From contig CM073893.1 of the NCBI GenBank assembly GCA_037176705.1, forward strand, positions 31,099,182 to 31,163,181: a DNA stretch of 64,000 nt, written 5' to 3'. The notes below the pieces were generated by a model. That model did no database searches, had not been told where the DNA came from, and saw only the letters and a program-made list of their open reading frames with translations. The DNA is from Molossus alvarezi (lineage: Eukaryota > Chordata > Mammalia > Chiroptera > Molossidae). Shown piece by piece: positions 13,230 to 26,512 of this stretch; the stretch's first letter is position 1, and every line of letters starts with the position of its first letter. The position numbers and the translations under genes are program-made.

Positions 13230-13473
13230 CAGCCTTGGTTTGGCTTAGCAGTTAGAGCTTAACCAGTGGACTGAAGGGTCTTGGGTCCGATCCTTGGCCC
13301 CAGTCAGGGTCGTGTGAGAGGCAAGCAACTGATGTGTCTCATATTGATGTTTCTCTCTCTCCCTCCTTTCCTCCCTTCCTCCCTCCCTTCCACTCTATCT
13401 AAAATCAATAAGGAAAATATATCCTTGGGTAAGGATTAACAAAACAACAACAAAAAAGTATAATAAATAAAAG
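13230..13473 (+). mobile_element. Ves SINE (long subfamily), sense
   Basis: A diverged tRNA-like head (cagccttggtttggcttagc), then a CT-rich body and the 'tccttgggtaaggatt' tail that marks the long subfamily, then an A-rich tail. The flanks share an approximate duplication (aaaactttattttc, 13217-13230, and aaaacactttattttc, 13474-13489). Confidence 0.88.
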
Positions 13474-16411
13474 AAAACACTTTATTTTCTAAAACAGTTA
13501 GTGGGTCACCAGCCAAAGTTCTCCAATCACTTTTGTAATGAATTACTAAATCTTAATGATATCTCTAATTTTTTTTTCCATTTCTGTTATTGTAAAAAAC
13601 TGCATCATGTAGATTATAAATAGTTTCTAATAAAATCAAAGTGATTGCTGTGTCAAAACTAGAGATCGAACAATACAGACCTCTTTTCTCATGAAGTAAT
13701 TGTCTAGGTAAGATTGCTTCTCTCATAAGAAGAGAAAATTTCTTATAATTAAACTCTTCAAACAAAGAAAAGCTGGGGATGCTTGAATTAAGTATTAAGT
13801 GACAGTGTGATAACGAGTCAAAAGATATTTCATTTCATTTTGTGCTAATGTTTAATTAAAAATATGTTAACGTTAGTAAAGGCACTTAGCTTTATTTTAA
13901 TTTCAGGTATGAACGCCAACCCAAAATAGACTATTTTCATTGAATCATACATTTTAAATGTGATACTTATTCTGGTATTTCAGAGGGGAAATGATAAATA
14001 TTCTGGTTATCTAATACTCATAGATTTGATTAATAATTAATTTTTCTCTCAAATTTAGGGATACCCTTTCCTTTGTATTAGTCATTTCTGAGAACAAGCC
14101 TTCCAAATTCTTTGCATAGTATCTCCTAAATTTTCATGATTGTACTCTCAAATTATTCTTTTGTTTTTACACCAGAAATTCAAATCCAATGGGTAAATTC
14201 TTTTAGAAATTTTAATTTTTACATCATTTTAGTTTTATTCTGCTTTGTTTTTTGGAAGGTATTAGTAAATTATCTTTGAAACCCATGCAAAAGATGGGAA
14301 ACTTAAAAATTTCCCCCAAAGTATTTACTAATTATTGTAAAATATATTGGTTGTTTAGCTGGTTGGCTGAAATGTTATTTATAATTATAAAGAGTTAAAA
14401 GTTATCTGTACCCACCAAGAATTAGAGAGGAAAAATTAGAAAGTATTGTATCATTCAGTTTTTGCTTAAATTTCTCTATTTTTTCTCCTGTAAGATATTG
14501 GAATACACCTGTTCTACAGGTGATGACTTGAAAGGCTGATGCAAAATCAGACAAGAAACAGATCTTATTGATCATTTTTTCTTCCATTTGTAAAATGTAA
14601 CTAATTATGTAAATAATTGACTTTAACTTCTGATTAACAATTTAATAGTTTGAGGAGCAAGACTGGTGAATTGTTTACCAATTCATTGCATTCATAAAGT
14701 TTTTAGGATTAGTGTGTTGAAATGGATAACAGACATACAGTTTGGTTCACCTTTAAATTAGTTATTTGAGAATGTTACATAATGATTGACTAAATGTAAT
14801 ACCTTAAATTTCTTTAGTACTTTGAGAGGTAAGTGTTTTTTCAGAAGTGCCTATTTTGACAATTTATGACTATAGTAATGGTAAGCAATCATACAGTTAA
14901 GCCTATGCATGCATTAGAATATTTGATAATAAATGGCCATTATTACCTTTTTATGTTATTGACTGAAAGAAATATCTAATTATTGGAATTATCAATACAT
15001 ATAAAATGTTCAGCCCACTGCAATAATTTAACATGAAAGTATAGAAAGGTAAAAGTGCAGACTCTTTCAAAGAACCATCTTGTTATTAAGGTAGTAGCAC
15101 CATTTTTGCTTAGTATGTGACAATAATTTTTAAAAGCATTTCAAGACAAGTTACATTAATTTCTCATTAACTTATTTCTGAAAATATGGTGATGGATTAT
15201 TATTTTTCTCTATTTCTCAGAGAGGCAGTACAGTCTATGGCAAGTGTTTTTTTCTCTACAATGAATCAGGCACATGATGGGCAACTCTATGGAAATCCGT
15301 TATCTGTAATTTGTTTTACAAAAACGTGGACAATAACATTATTGTGTCTCCTAGGGCGATGAGAATAATGATAATAAATATCAATAATACTGTTTTGTTG
15401 ATCTTAAAATGGGACAGCATCCCTCAAATGGCCCAGCATAGAATATAGAGTGACACTATTTACATATATTTAGATTCAGTTCAATATAGTTTCAAAGCAT
15501 GTCTGTATTAGCCAAGTAAATGAGAGTACAAATTGGCTTGCATTTAAATATTTAATTTGTAAGAATTTTTTTTCTAATTATCAAGTTCTTTAAAATTAAT
15601 AAAATATTTTAAAAAATGTATCACAGAAGACTCAGCATTCATAGTGATAATAAGTAAAATAATGTGTTACCAATTTATCTCCCTTCATTTTCTCTCTCTC
15701 TCTGGCTTTTCATGTTGAGAATTCTAGAAAAAGTTCAGCCCTATAATGAATTTTCACTGGCTACATATAATCTTTGAGTTTTAGTCTTGGAGGCCCAAGA
15801 CTTGCAGAGAATCGGTTTTAGATATTTACTCCGGTGGAAAAATACTTTAGTATTCTTAATAGAGATGAAAAAGAGCATAATAAGAGAGCATAATAGACTC
15901 TCCTAAAATAAAATGTCTGGTTATAAGATAGAAACAAATCAGCACAGAAGAGAGTTCTAAACTGCTCCCCTGCTACTGCTAGCACTGGAAGAAAAAGTGG
16001 AGATTGGTTATAGGACAGGGTTGAAATGGAGAGGCTGGCCTCACTGAAGAGAATAGATTAATCAGGGAGGTGGAAATTAGCAACCAGGAAGTAAGTTTGG
16101 ATATTTATCGGAAAACATCAACTCACGGCATATTGCTCTGCTGTTGCCAATGAGAAAGCACATCTAGCATTCGGTGGCACCTCTGTGGCTTCTGCACTTC
16201 AGGCTTCAGCAAAACTTAGAGAGTGTACAGCATTCTCTATTTTGTGTGATTTTATAATAACAAATAGCACTCACCTTACTTTTTATCTCAATTTCCTTCT
16301 TGTCAAATATGATTTTCTTCAAGATTTATGAATCACATAATTAAATTCTGGCACAGGAATTATTCAAGTTAACTTTGTCATTTATAAAAAGGTTAACATT
16401 TGCTAGATATT
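13474..16411. other. AT-rich intron, nothing recognised
   Basis: 15940-16230 is less AT-rich than its surroundings but matches no family I recognise. Confidence 0.45.
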
Positions 16412-17290
16412 TTAATAGACAGTCAATAGACATATGAAAAGAGGCTCAACATCACTGATTACCAGGGAAGCAGAATGGCTATTATCAGTAAATCAACAAT
16501 CAATAAGTACTGGCAAGGATGTGGAAAAAGGGAACCCTCTGGCACTGTTGCTGGGAATGTAGATTGGTTCAGCCATTGAGGAAAACTGAAGGTATCTCAA
16601 AAAATTAAAAATGGAATTGCCTTATGACACAGCAATTCTACATCTGGGAATATATCCATAGAAACCCAAAACAGTAAATCAAAAAATATATGTACCCCTA
16701 TGTTCATTACAGTGTTGTTTATAATAGCCAAGATTTGAAAGCAGCCTAAGTGCTCATCAGTAGATGAGCAGATAAAAAAGCTGTGGTACATTCACACAAT
16801 GGACTACTACTCAGTGGTAAAAAAGAAGGAAATCTTACCTTTGTGATATCATGGATGGATCTGGAGAGTATCGTGCTAAGTGAAATAAGCAAGGTAGAGA
16901 AAAACAAATACCATATGATTTTACTTATATTTGGAATCTAATGAACAAAATAAACAAACAAAATCCTAACAAACTCATAGATACAGAGATCAGACTGACA
17001 GCTGTCAGAGGGGAGTGGGTTTGAAGGGCTGGGTGAAAAGGTGAAGAAATTAAGCAAAAAAAACCAACCAGACACTGACAAGGTATGGTGATACCTGAGG
17101 GAAAGGAGTGTGGGGGGAGGTGGAAGAAGGCAGATGGGGGCTAAATGGTGATGGAAAGACACTTGACTTTGGGTGGTGAGTGCAGTGTGCAGATGATGTT
17201 TTATTGAGTTGTACACTTGAAACCTGTATGGCTTGTTAACCAATGTCACCCCCAATAAATTCAATATAAAATAAAATGAAAAACAACAAA
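16412..17290 (+). mobile_element. L1 3' portion (ORF2 end and 3' UTR), sense
   Basis: It starts in the ORF2 C-terminal region ('catatgaaaagaggctcaac') and continues through 'ttgtttataatagccaagat', 'agtgaaataagcaaggtaga' and the GGGAGTGGG-type 3' UTR to 'caatgtcacccccaataaat' and an A-rich end. About 50 bp near 16465 are missing relative to usual L1 text. It is 5'-truncated and ORF2 is not open. A minus-strand open frame at 16938-17264 is an artefact. Confidence 0.9.
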
Positions 17291-19607
17291 GAAAATCAAC
17301 TAAGTCATCCTAATTGAGCAGTAGACTTGAAATTTTTGCTTAAAGATTCGCACTCTTGTCTTCCCATTTTAAATGTAAAATAATGCTAGTTTTTGCTAAA
17401 TGTGATATGAACTTATCAGGCTTTTATTGTGCCTTTAGTAACAAAACACAAATGCCGAACACACTATACTTGAATGAAATATATTATTTTGAAAATCACT
17501 GATAAATACAGTTATTGCCATACTTCATGCACTTTAAAAATTCCAAAGCCATAGGTTCTGTCAAATAACTTTATAAGTGGTGACTTAAAATACTGTTGCC
17601 TACTTCAGCAATGTAGAAAGAACCACACCATATATTCTGTGTAAGGCAAAGCTATCAGAAGCAGTGTCGGTATGAAAAGGCTTACAGTGAATTATTCACC
17701 TCTTAATACTCCCTTGTGTTTAGTCTGCTGCAAAGAGAATGTTTGTTATTGATGTGAAAAGCAGTGCCTTTGAATTAAGGGGAACATTCAACTTGTTTTG
17801 TTTCATTTTCATTCCAGTGACACCAATGTATACAATCAACCTGGTGTCCCTAATTCAAAGGAATTTTCAAAATTCCATTCCTCTGTACCCCTGGATTAGA
17901 AAAACACTGGTCATCTAATTATAACCGAAGCTAAAATGATATGATTTAGAACCATAACAACACATCCAACCCCAAATTAGTTTGTGAGAGATAAGTTGAT
18001 GTCTTAATGATGACTTCTGAGTCAAATACATACTTCCATTTTTCCTTAATAATTCTTATTCTAGATCAATATCTCTAGATTTTAAAACTTTCTTCATATT
18101 TGTATGACAACCTATGGGAGATTCTTTTGTTATTTGACATACCTGTCTTTACTCTGTAGTATATTGCAAATTCATAAAGACAGTGTTGAGACAAATAGCA
18201 TATAAAGCTTATACAGATAAACACATAAAATATATTTAATATCATATATACTATTGAGGCAAATGTTTCTAAAACTTGGTGCCAAACACTGCATCTTTTC
18301 TTCCTCAATGTATGATCTGCTGTCAATCCTATTCATTGTTTTTTAAAATTTCAAATGTTGTAGTTTTCATTTTTAGACGTTTTACTGGGCTCTTTTATAT
18401 ATCTTCTACTTCTCTCCTTCAGGCCTGAGATAAAGATGCCACAAAAGAGATATTTAGGGCTTAAAATTTAAGGAAGAATTCATTCTCAGGAACATGCTCT
18501 TACATTTCTGACTATATTTTTTACATTTCTAATAAAAATTTTTAAAGATTCTTATTAATTATTTCCATCATTTTTTAAATTTTTTTTATCCCTGGGTCTT
18601 TTTTTATTGATGAATGTTCTAGGTGAGGGTTTTAGTTTCCTGGTTCATATTATGTCTTGTAACTGCTGATTGTATCTCAGATATTGTGAATTTTACATTG
18701 TTGAATACTGGATTTTAAAATATTACTTATGATATAAGCTAAATGTATGTTGTGGAATGAGCTTATCCATTGGGCTTCTGTCCCAAAGGTGTCCTCTTAG
18801 GTGAAGAAACTGACATAGAAAGGCAAAAAGATATCAAGAACGTTAGCAGTTTATAAACTACTAAGTGTTTCCTAGGTTTTCACAATTATTCTGGTAATGC
18901 CAAAATTGTTCTCTCCATATGAAATTCCCTGACTGTTCCATGACTCTGTAACGGGAAATATAAGATAATCATTGCAAAATAGCACCAATGTATTGTGTAT
19001 ATAGTTGTCACACAGAGAATGTGCTGGTCAAAGTTTGAATCCTGGTAACATTTACATAAATAGTATTTATGATGGTGAAAAGTAACCATAGAATTCAATT
19101 TCCTAATGTTTACCTATTCTCTCTTCCTTTTTCAGGGATACATTTGGAGAATAGCATTCTGATATTTTTCCATAGAAATTCACTCAAAACAATATTCAAA
19201 ATGACATAATTATTTGTTTCATAGTTGTCTCATTTTCTAGAAATCCAGGTATTGTTTTAAAATTACCAGACTTTCATCCAGTTATCATCATTTCACAATC
19301 ATTACTGTGATGCATATAGGACTTTTAAAAATTATAAGAGAAATTGTATCACATAACCAATAAATTTTCCTGTATTATTTCATATGAAATGTAAACCCAC
19401 ACATTTTTACATAGTATTATCTTAATTCTACTTCTAAGTTGTAAAATTATTCTGACAATATTTTGGATACATTTTGGTACATCATGGATGCTAATCATTT
19501 CATATTAAATCTCTTTAGAGGCTTTACAAAGATATGCTATTCATTTACTTTCAAATTCAGAATCAATTTGCCAAGGTATTTCTAAATTTAAAAGCTGGCC
19601 ATTTCAC
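17291..19607. other. AT-rich intron, possible old L1 piece
   Basis: Only the weak L1-like segment at 18590-18790 stands out. The minus-strand open frames (18075-18326, 18886-19098) look like chance. Confidence 0.4.
18590..18790 (-). mobile_element. Possible ancient L1 3' UTR fragment, antisense
   Basis: 'tattgtgaattttacattgt' and 'tgaatactggattttaaaat' resemble the 3' UTR of old L1M families read antisense. Weak. Confidence 0.3.
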
Positions 19608-19797
19608 CCTAGCTGGTGTGGCTCAGTTGGCTGGGCATCTTCTTGTGCACCAAAAGGTTGCCAATTCAGTTCCCGGCCAGGGCACATGCCCACGTTGCGG
19701 GCTCCATCCTTTACTTCCGCTCTCACATCAGTGTTTCTCTTTCTCACTACCTCTGCCTTCCTCTTTCTGTAAAAATCAATAAATTTTTTTTTTAAAC
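19608..19797 (+). mobile_element. Ves SINE (short subfamily), sense
   Basis: The head 'ccctagctggtgtggctcag' carries the A-box-like part, and 'ccaattcagttcccgg' is at the B-box position. A CT-rich body and 'aaaatcaataaa' tail follow. An 82-codon open frame here is SINE-derived. Confidence 0.93.
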
Positions 19798-20263
19798 CTC
19801 TCCATTTCTCAGGATGGTTCTCAATGCTTCATCATATAGCTACGTTTGTTTCCTGCACTGAAAGGGAAAGCTACTCCTTTGCAATAAATGCAGTCTGAAA
19901 TCTTTATTTAAAGTATTTACTTTATGGCTCGGTAAATGGGAACTGCACACACACAAAAAAAAAACATTCTTGAAAGAAATGAAAATTGAGCTAAATAATT
20001 CATATTTAAGGTGCCTGTCTTATAGAGCTGTTGCTTAGGCTTGCTAGTGTGGCTAAATAGATCTTTATATCTTGCATCCATTTGTAGTCTGTCCAAGTGA
20101 AAATGGGATTTCTACTTGGGTTTTAGAAGTTAGCTCAGTATTATTTTAAAAGACAAAGTTCAGAAACACTCTTTATTGAGAATGTTAAATAAAAGCACTT
20201 ATTGTTTTATAATTCTCTATGAGACATTGATCCTCAGAGTATATGAGATGCAGATGATCACCT

Positions 20264-20291
20264 TACATATATATATATATATATATATATA
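20264..20291. repeat. (AT)n microsatellite
   Basis: About 13 AT units abutting the A-tail side of the next SINE. Confidence 0.95.
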
Positions 20292-20506
20292 AACATTTTT
20301 TTTGTTATTGATTTTAGAGAGAGAGGAGGGGAGAGGGAGAAAGAGACAGAAGCATTGATGAGAGAGAACATTGATTGGTCACCTTCTGCATGCCCCCCTC
20401 TGGGGATTTGGCCCACAACCTAGGCATGTGCCCTGAGCAGGAATTGAGCTGATGACCTCTTGGTACATGGGTCAGTGCTCAGCCACTGAACCACACTGGT
20501 TGGGCC
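20292..20506 (-). mobile_element. Ves SINE (short subfamily), antisense
   Basis: 'attgattttagagagagagg' body, then antisense head ending 'gaaccacactggttgggcc'. It sits at the 3' edge of an older antisense L1. Confidence 0.93.
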
Positions 20507-22080
20507 TTGGAAATAACTTTTATTAGCATTCAGTAAAATGAGCTTTTTATTGAGTGTAGAGTTCTATATATTTTTATTCACCTATGGCATTGTAAAACCA
20601 CCATCACAATCAGATTAAGAAATACTTCTATCGCACTGAAACAGTTCTTCATGCTGCATCTCTGTAGTCAACTTGAATCTCTGACAACCTCTAATCTGAT
20701 ATTTTTCATAATAGTTTTCTTTTTTCTTTGATGTCTTATAAGTAGAATCATACAGTATGCAATTTTTTGAGACTGGTTTTTATCACTTAAGATAATGCTT
20801 TTGATATTCATCTAAGTTGTTTCATCAGTAGTTTATTTTTTATTGCTAAATAGTTTCCCAGTGTATGTGTCTACCGCCATCTATCTATTCATCTATTAGA
20901 AGATATATGGGCTGATTTCAGTTTTAGGAAAAATAGTTTCTGTAAATATTCATGTGCAAATTTTTGAGTCAGCATAGTTTTTATTTCTTTAAGGTAAATA
21001 AAACATTTCTAGGTTAATTTGGGCCTTTTTTTGTTTTTGTTTTCTTATAGATCATGCTTTTGGTATCATGTCTGAGAATACTGTGTTAACACAAGGTCAC
21101 AAAGATTTTCTGCTAGGTTTTGTTCTAAAGTTTTATAGTTTTACTTTCTGATCCATGATCTATTATAAGGATTTTATTTTGTTTTTGCTTTTTTTAAAAT
21201 ATAAAGTGTGAGGTGTAGGTTGTGGTTCATTTATTTTCAAATACTTATTGAATTGCTTTTTGCAACTCTGTTAGAAATCAATTGACCACATTTGTGTGGA
21301 CTATTTCTGGACAGTCTCTTCTGTTTCATTGATCTATGTGTCTTTTCTATCAACAATACTACACTGTTGCCTCCTACACAACCCCCACCAGGCCCAGGGA
21401 TTGAACCTGTAAATGAGGTCAATGGGAACCGAACCCGCAACTCTTCAATCTGTGGGACGATACACTAACTGCTGAACCAAACAGGCTAGGGATATATAGG
21501 ACTTTATTTATTTATTCAGTCAGTTTTTGTAATGTTTAGCATACACATTCTATACTTGTTTTTTAAAGTATTTACTTGCTAAATATTTGACTTTTAGGGA
21601 GCTGTCATAAATGTATTGCTTTTGAAATTTTGATCCCCAGTAATGTATTGCTAGAATATAGAAATATAATTAATTTCTCTGTGAGACCTTGAATGTGGCA
21701 ACACTACTTAACTTAATTCTTAGTTCTAACAATTTTTTTTTGTTTTGATTCCTTCCTATTTTTTACCTCCATGATATTATCTGTGAATACAACTACATTG
21801 TCTGTAATTTTTTTCCTTCTTTTCTAATTTATGTCCTTTATTTTTCTTGCCTTATTGAACATATTAGGACTTTGAGTACAATGATTAATAGAAGTGGTGA
21901 ATTTTTTTTCAGTCTTTCACCAGTATTATATTAGTTATACCATTTTTTTTTTGGTAGATACCCTTTATATAATTGAAGAAGATTTCTTTTATTCTTATTT
22001 GGTGAGAATTTTGTCATTAATAAATGTTGAATCTTTCAAATGCTTGATATATTTTTAAAATTTCCATTTTTGTTATGATG
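20507..22080 (-). mobile_element. Old L1 (ORF2 remnant and 3' UTR), antisense
   Basis: The + strand reads the L1 3' UTR antisense ('gtagaatcatacagtatgca', then 'agatatatgggctgatttca') and then ORF2 antisense ('agaaatcaattgaccacatt', 'tgtttcattgatctatgtgt', 'ttaatagaagtggtgaattt', 'cagtctttcaccagtattat'). Internal segments are missing and it is heavily mutated with no open ORF2. It is interrupted by a Ves fragment at 21355-21491. Confidence 0.85.
21355..21491 (-). mobile_element. Truncated Ves SINE nested in the L1
   Basis: Only the antisense tRNA-like head and part of the body remain: 'gggattgaacctgtaaatga', 'ggaaccgaacccgcaactct', ending 'gaaccaaacaggctaggg'. The GA-rich body and poly-T are missing. 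Confidence 0.88.
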
Positions 22081-22084
22081 CTAA

Positions 22085-22400
22085 GAAAGAAAGACCTCTT
22101 ACCCTTTGAGAAGACATGGAGGGACCTGGAGAGTATTATGCTAAGCTAAATAAACCATTCACATGATGCACTTATTTATGGACAATCATGAACAAAATAA
22201 GTAACAAACAAAATAGATCCAGAGACATGAAAGTAGGGAACAGACTGACAAACTTCAGAAGGAGGGAGGATGGGGCCAAGAAGAGGTAAACCAAAGAACT
22301 TATATGCATATATGTGTAACCCATAGACACAGACAATAGTGTCAATGGAGAAAAGAAAGAGACATTTCTAATACTTTCAACAATAAAGATTTTTAAAAAA
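22085..22400 (+). mobile_element. L1 3' end, sense, 5'-truncated
   Basis: 'gagaagacatggagggacct', 'ggagagtattatgctaagct', then '…cagactgacaaacttcagaa', the GGGAGGATGGGG tract and 'acttatatgcatatatgtgt', ending 'caataaagatttttaaaaaa'. It matches the L1 3' ends elsewhere in the window. Confidence 0.85.
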
Positions 22401-24582
22401 TGAAGCACCTTTACTATTAAGTTATTAAGTGTTCTTTGCAAACAACTAATAAGGAAATACTACCAATTTGATTTGTATCTCATCTCTCTTAGTCTACTCC
22501 ATCAATAAATTTTTCCAACCTCCAGATTGTTAAATAGCACATGCTGTCTTGATTTTTACCTGCAAATAACAAGCAAGGGAAGTATGAATTCCCTCATAAA
22601 TTAAAGATAATTACAAGTGCTTAAAAAAAAACAAAATTATTTCGACTCATCTTATTACCCATTTTTAATTCAACGTCTTTAGGCACATGTAAGTGACCAT
22701 ATCAAATTAATCTGGTGCTACAAAAAAAGTGCTTTCTTAATTTTAGCTAACTTGGTTCAGTTTTAGTAGAAAGTTTAATTTTCTCAAAGACACTCATTTT
22801 TCCAATTATGATATGTTTTTTATAGTTCTAAAAGGATGAGCAAATTGTAGAAGATAACATATTTTACTTTAACTACTGCTGATAAAAATTCTGATTTTGA
22901 ATATAATTTATAAATTTACTATAATTTGCTGAATACTAGTAGGGAAAAGTATAAAGGCAAATATTTAAAGACACTATTCATATCCATTCTGTGGGTTTGT
23001 TTGATAATTTGTTTATTTCTTTGTTTTCTGTACAAAGGAAAGGAAAGAATATCTTAAATTTTATAATCTTCAGCAAAGAAAATAACAAGAAAAGAATCAA
23101 AATAGAAGGGCATATTTAGTTTTATGAGTAAATTTAAATTTTTTGTTATGAGCAAATAATTACAAAAACAAAATTTCTGTCCTTTTAGTCCTCACTTTGA
23201 AATAGATTAAAAGGATATATAAAGTGTCTACTTCAAAACTTTTCTGTAATTACCCACCAATTCAGGGTACACATATTTCAATAATAAATTATATATTTAA
23301 AAAATAATAGTTAATACTGTGTTCAAGTTGAATTTGAAGGGAAAATATTCTAGTGATTAGTTTGTATGGAAGAAGATCAAGTTTTCACTCTGCTGAGACT
23401 TAAAAAGCGACAAGTGTGTGAAAGTTCAAATTTTGCTTTCTTCCTAGACTTAAAAGATAATTTATAAATGTACTAGGTAGAACTCAATTTTTAGAGAACA
23501 AAGTTGGAAAACATCTGAACGCCTTTCTACTTCTAAATTAAATGATGTGATACATATGGCTATTTTTTTCTATATTTCATTTTTCTATGTAAATACTGTT
23601 ATTTTTATATTCAGGTTATTGTAAATGAGTTTTCTGACACCTTTGAAGCCTGGACAATGAAATGTTATTTTGTATAATAAAGCCAGTGTGGGTTTTTTTA
23701 TGGTGAATTATTATATGTTTGTTAAGGCAAAATGGCAATTTCATTATGATAGTTATAAACACACACAAATCTCTCACATTCCTACCTATTTTAATGGATA
23801 AATGCAAGCATTATTAGTAACTTCTGATACTGTGCTACTGATTAAATTGCAAATTTTTAAAGTTGTACTTTTGTGAAATTTGACAATAATAACCAAACTA
23901 CTTTTTTATTTTTGCATTTTTAATTCCCTTCCTCATTTCTCCTCCTTTATATATCTATTTTTTTCTCTTTCTCTATTTGTTCTTGCCTTTCTCACTGCTG
24001 TTATTTTCTTTGTCTCTCCTTTCACATTCTTTTTTTTTTTTTTTTTTTTACTAACCTCCTGTTGTTTTTCTATTTTCATCAAAACTCTGGTAGCAATACC
24101 ATTTCAAATGTTCATCGGACACTGATACATACATAAAACATACATACACACCCATGCTTTTGCACATACATATTTAAAAACAGCTTTTCACACAATGAGA
24201 ACATGTGTTTTATTTTTTGCTTTGAGTCTTTCATTTTACTAAAACTCCTAGACCTTTAATAATTTGCAAACATTTTTAGATACTATCCCAATTAGAACAG
24301 GGGAAGAAAAGTTTCCCCAGTGTGTTTTCCTGTGATGACCTGAGTAGGAATCTACTTCTTATACGGCTCCATCTAATTAAAGTAATCAAAAACATAAGAT
24401 TACTTATAATAGCACTTTCATTTTCTAACTAGAGTTTCCACTTTTCAGGTTACATTTTACTCTCTCTTTAAAACTCAGGATTCTCTTTTACTGAAATGTT
24501 CTAAAACATCTATCTTTAGCTTTTAAGTGATAGGAATATTGGGTTGGATACATATTTTTGACCAATTCAAAAGATGAACTAG
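22401..24582. other. AT-rich intron with a pyrimidine-rich tract
   Basis: 23925-24070 is strongly C/T-rich on the + strand with poly-T at 24029-24050, followed by TACA/CATA-rich sequence to about 24170. Confidence 0.5.
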
Positions 24583-24796
24583 CCTGGGCCAGTGTGGCTC
24601 AGTTGATTGAGCCTCATCCCATGCACCAAAAGGTCACTGGTTTGATTCCTGGTCAGGGCAGATGCTTGTGTTGTGGGCTTAATCCCCAATAGGGGTCATT
24701 CAGGAGGCAGTCTATAGATGTCTCTCTCTCTCCTACGCTCTGTATGTCACTTTCTCCCTTTGTCTTTTTCTTTCAAATCAATAAAACATATTTTTT
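24583..24796 (+). mobile_element. Ves SINE (short subfamily), sense
   Basis: The head 'cctgggccagtgtggctcag' contains the A-box-like part, and 'ggtttgattcctggtcaggg' the B-box-like part. A CT-rich body and 'caaatcaataaaaca' tail follow. Flanked by 14-bp repeats with one mismatch: aaaagatgaactag (24569-24582) and aaaagattaactag (24797-24810). Confidence 0.95.
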
Positions 24797-25854
24797 AAAA
24801 GATTAACTAGATTTTATTAAATTAAAATATGTATTTTCAAGTAATAATAGTTTTAAAAATTGGAAAAACTCTTGCAAACACTTTTGCCCCTCATGTTGGT
24901 TTTCATTAGTATTTTTGTTACATCTTTAAGTTATCCTTAAAAATGGATAGTTTGTTGTGTTGAAAAAAAATAAGGTGCCTCACATAGTCTAGAAAAAAAT
25001 AAAACATGTTAATGAAAAATGTATGCTACCAACTACTAGTGAAAGTAGATTAAGTGTGAGAAATGAATCTACCTTTTTACCCTCAATCATACATTTGTTT
25101 TGATAAAATTCATTTGAACAACAACACAATGTAATAAATAAAGACATTCGTGAGGGTTATTTTCTGTCCCCAAACTTCCAACAGACATGGAAACTTAATG
25201 CTTTCAGCTGTTATGCTTAACATGTTTTCTTTCCAGTAATATTTTGAAAAGCCAAATAATTTAAATTATGACACAAGAAGAAAAAAAGAGTAGTGTTAGT
25301 TTAAATTAGCCTTATTTATAAGGAAAACACATATTGCACTACATTAAGCCTTACCTTTGGCTCTCTGCTTTATGAATTGCACGCTCCTGTGCCCCTGGTA
25401 CTTGCATGCTGGGTGATCTTGTACCGACCCATAGCTGCTTCAGAGCATAATGTGTGATATGAAGTGATGCAGAAAACAGGACATCCTTTGTCCTGGAGTC
25501 AGCTGCAAGAAGAAGGAAAGTGTATGAATGTACAGTATAGGGAGATCTATGAAAGATCTAGTCTCTTTCTCCCAAAGGACTCTGTTCTGTGATACAAGGA
25601 GAATTCAGTTCTTTTTGGCTGATCTCCATGTCAGTTTGGAAGCAGTAAAAACAACCACAAAACAAGTCTGGTTTCTCAATGTCTTGACTCTCAGTGTTTT
25701 AAATAACATTTTATTTCTTATTTTTCTTTTACTTTGTTTTTAATAACCAGGAAGTAACATCTCTCTCCATTGTTTTGTGTGAATACAATTTTTATAATAG
25801 GGGTATGGATGAGAATGCATTATATGTGCCATGGTCATATATTTATTTCATTTT
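24797..25854. other. AT-rich intron, nothing recognised
   Basis: 25370-25520 is less AT-rich and of higher complexity but unassigned. Confidence 0.45.
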
Positions 25855-26045
25855 TAAAACATTTATTGGAGTGACATTGGTTAATAAAATTATATATGTT
25901 TCTGATGCACAATTCTATAATACATTACCTGTATATTGCATTGTGTGTTTACCACCCAAAGTTAAGTCTCCTTCCATCACCATTTTTTTCCCCTTTACCT
26001 TCTATCTCCTCCCACCATCCTTTCCCTCTGGTAATTTAAAGGAAG
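25855..26045 (-). mobile_element. L1 3' end, antisense, 5'-truncated
   Basis: 'catttattggagtgacattg' through '…taccacccaaagttaagtct' and 'ccttccatcaccattttttt' is the antisense counterpart of the L1 end at 17100-17265. It lies about 470 bp before the first PCDH17 exon. Confidence 0.85.
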
Positions 26046-26512
26046 GGCCCATATCTCTTAATTGAAGAGTGGGTGACTTTAATATGATATTACATCAGGG
26101 AAGGCATAGAATCCCAGCAGATTATGTAATTATGTTAAAAATGAGTATTATTAAATAATTCACACTTTTAATTTGGAGAAATTAGGTCATTTTTCTACTC
26201 CTCCCACAAATATTCAATCTTAATATCTAAATAATGAAACAATACATTGTTATCCATCTTGGTGCTAACAGAGAATGCCAGTTATGACAGGCTCATTGTT
26301 TACTTTAACAGGTAATTTGTGGACCGGAATCATTTAATTGTTCTGAGTACATAATTACATGTCAGCAATTTCCAATTTAATTAAAATGTACAAATCTGAA
26401 GATTAAGGGAATTTTTGAATTATTAATCATTTTTCCACTAGGAAATCTTGTTGCTCTGCAGGAGATTTGTCCAGTGTACAACTATACGTATTTTTTTCCT
26501 TCTCTTTCACAG
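26046..26512. other. PCDH17: Repeat-free intron flank before the first exon
   Basis: No transposon recognised between the L1 end at 26045 and the exon. It includes balanced, homeobox-like TAAT-rich text at 26260-26400, and the splice acceptor tract at its end. Confidence 0.45.

Larger units (their letters stand above)
1..26512 (+). other. PCDH17: Intron upstream of the 59-nt PCDH17 exon (partial)
   Basis: Inferred intronic span, because the first protocadherin exon found starts at 26513 on a codon boundary behind a good acceptor. The donor end lies outside the window. It contains only interspersed repeats, microsatellites and unassigned AT-rich sequence. The branch point and polypyrimidine tract lie at roughly 26470-26510. 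Confidence 0.75.

Noticed and set aside
16938..17264. 108-codon minus-strand open frame
   Set aside because: Antisense of an L1 3' UTR.
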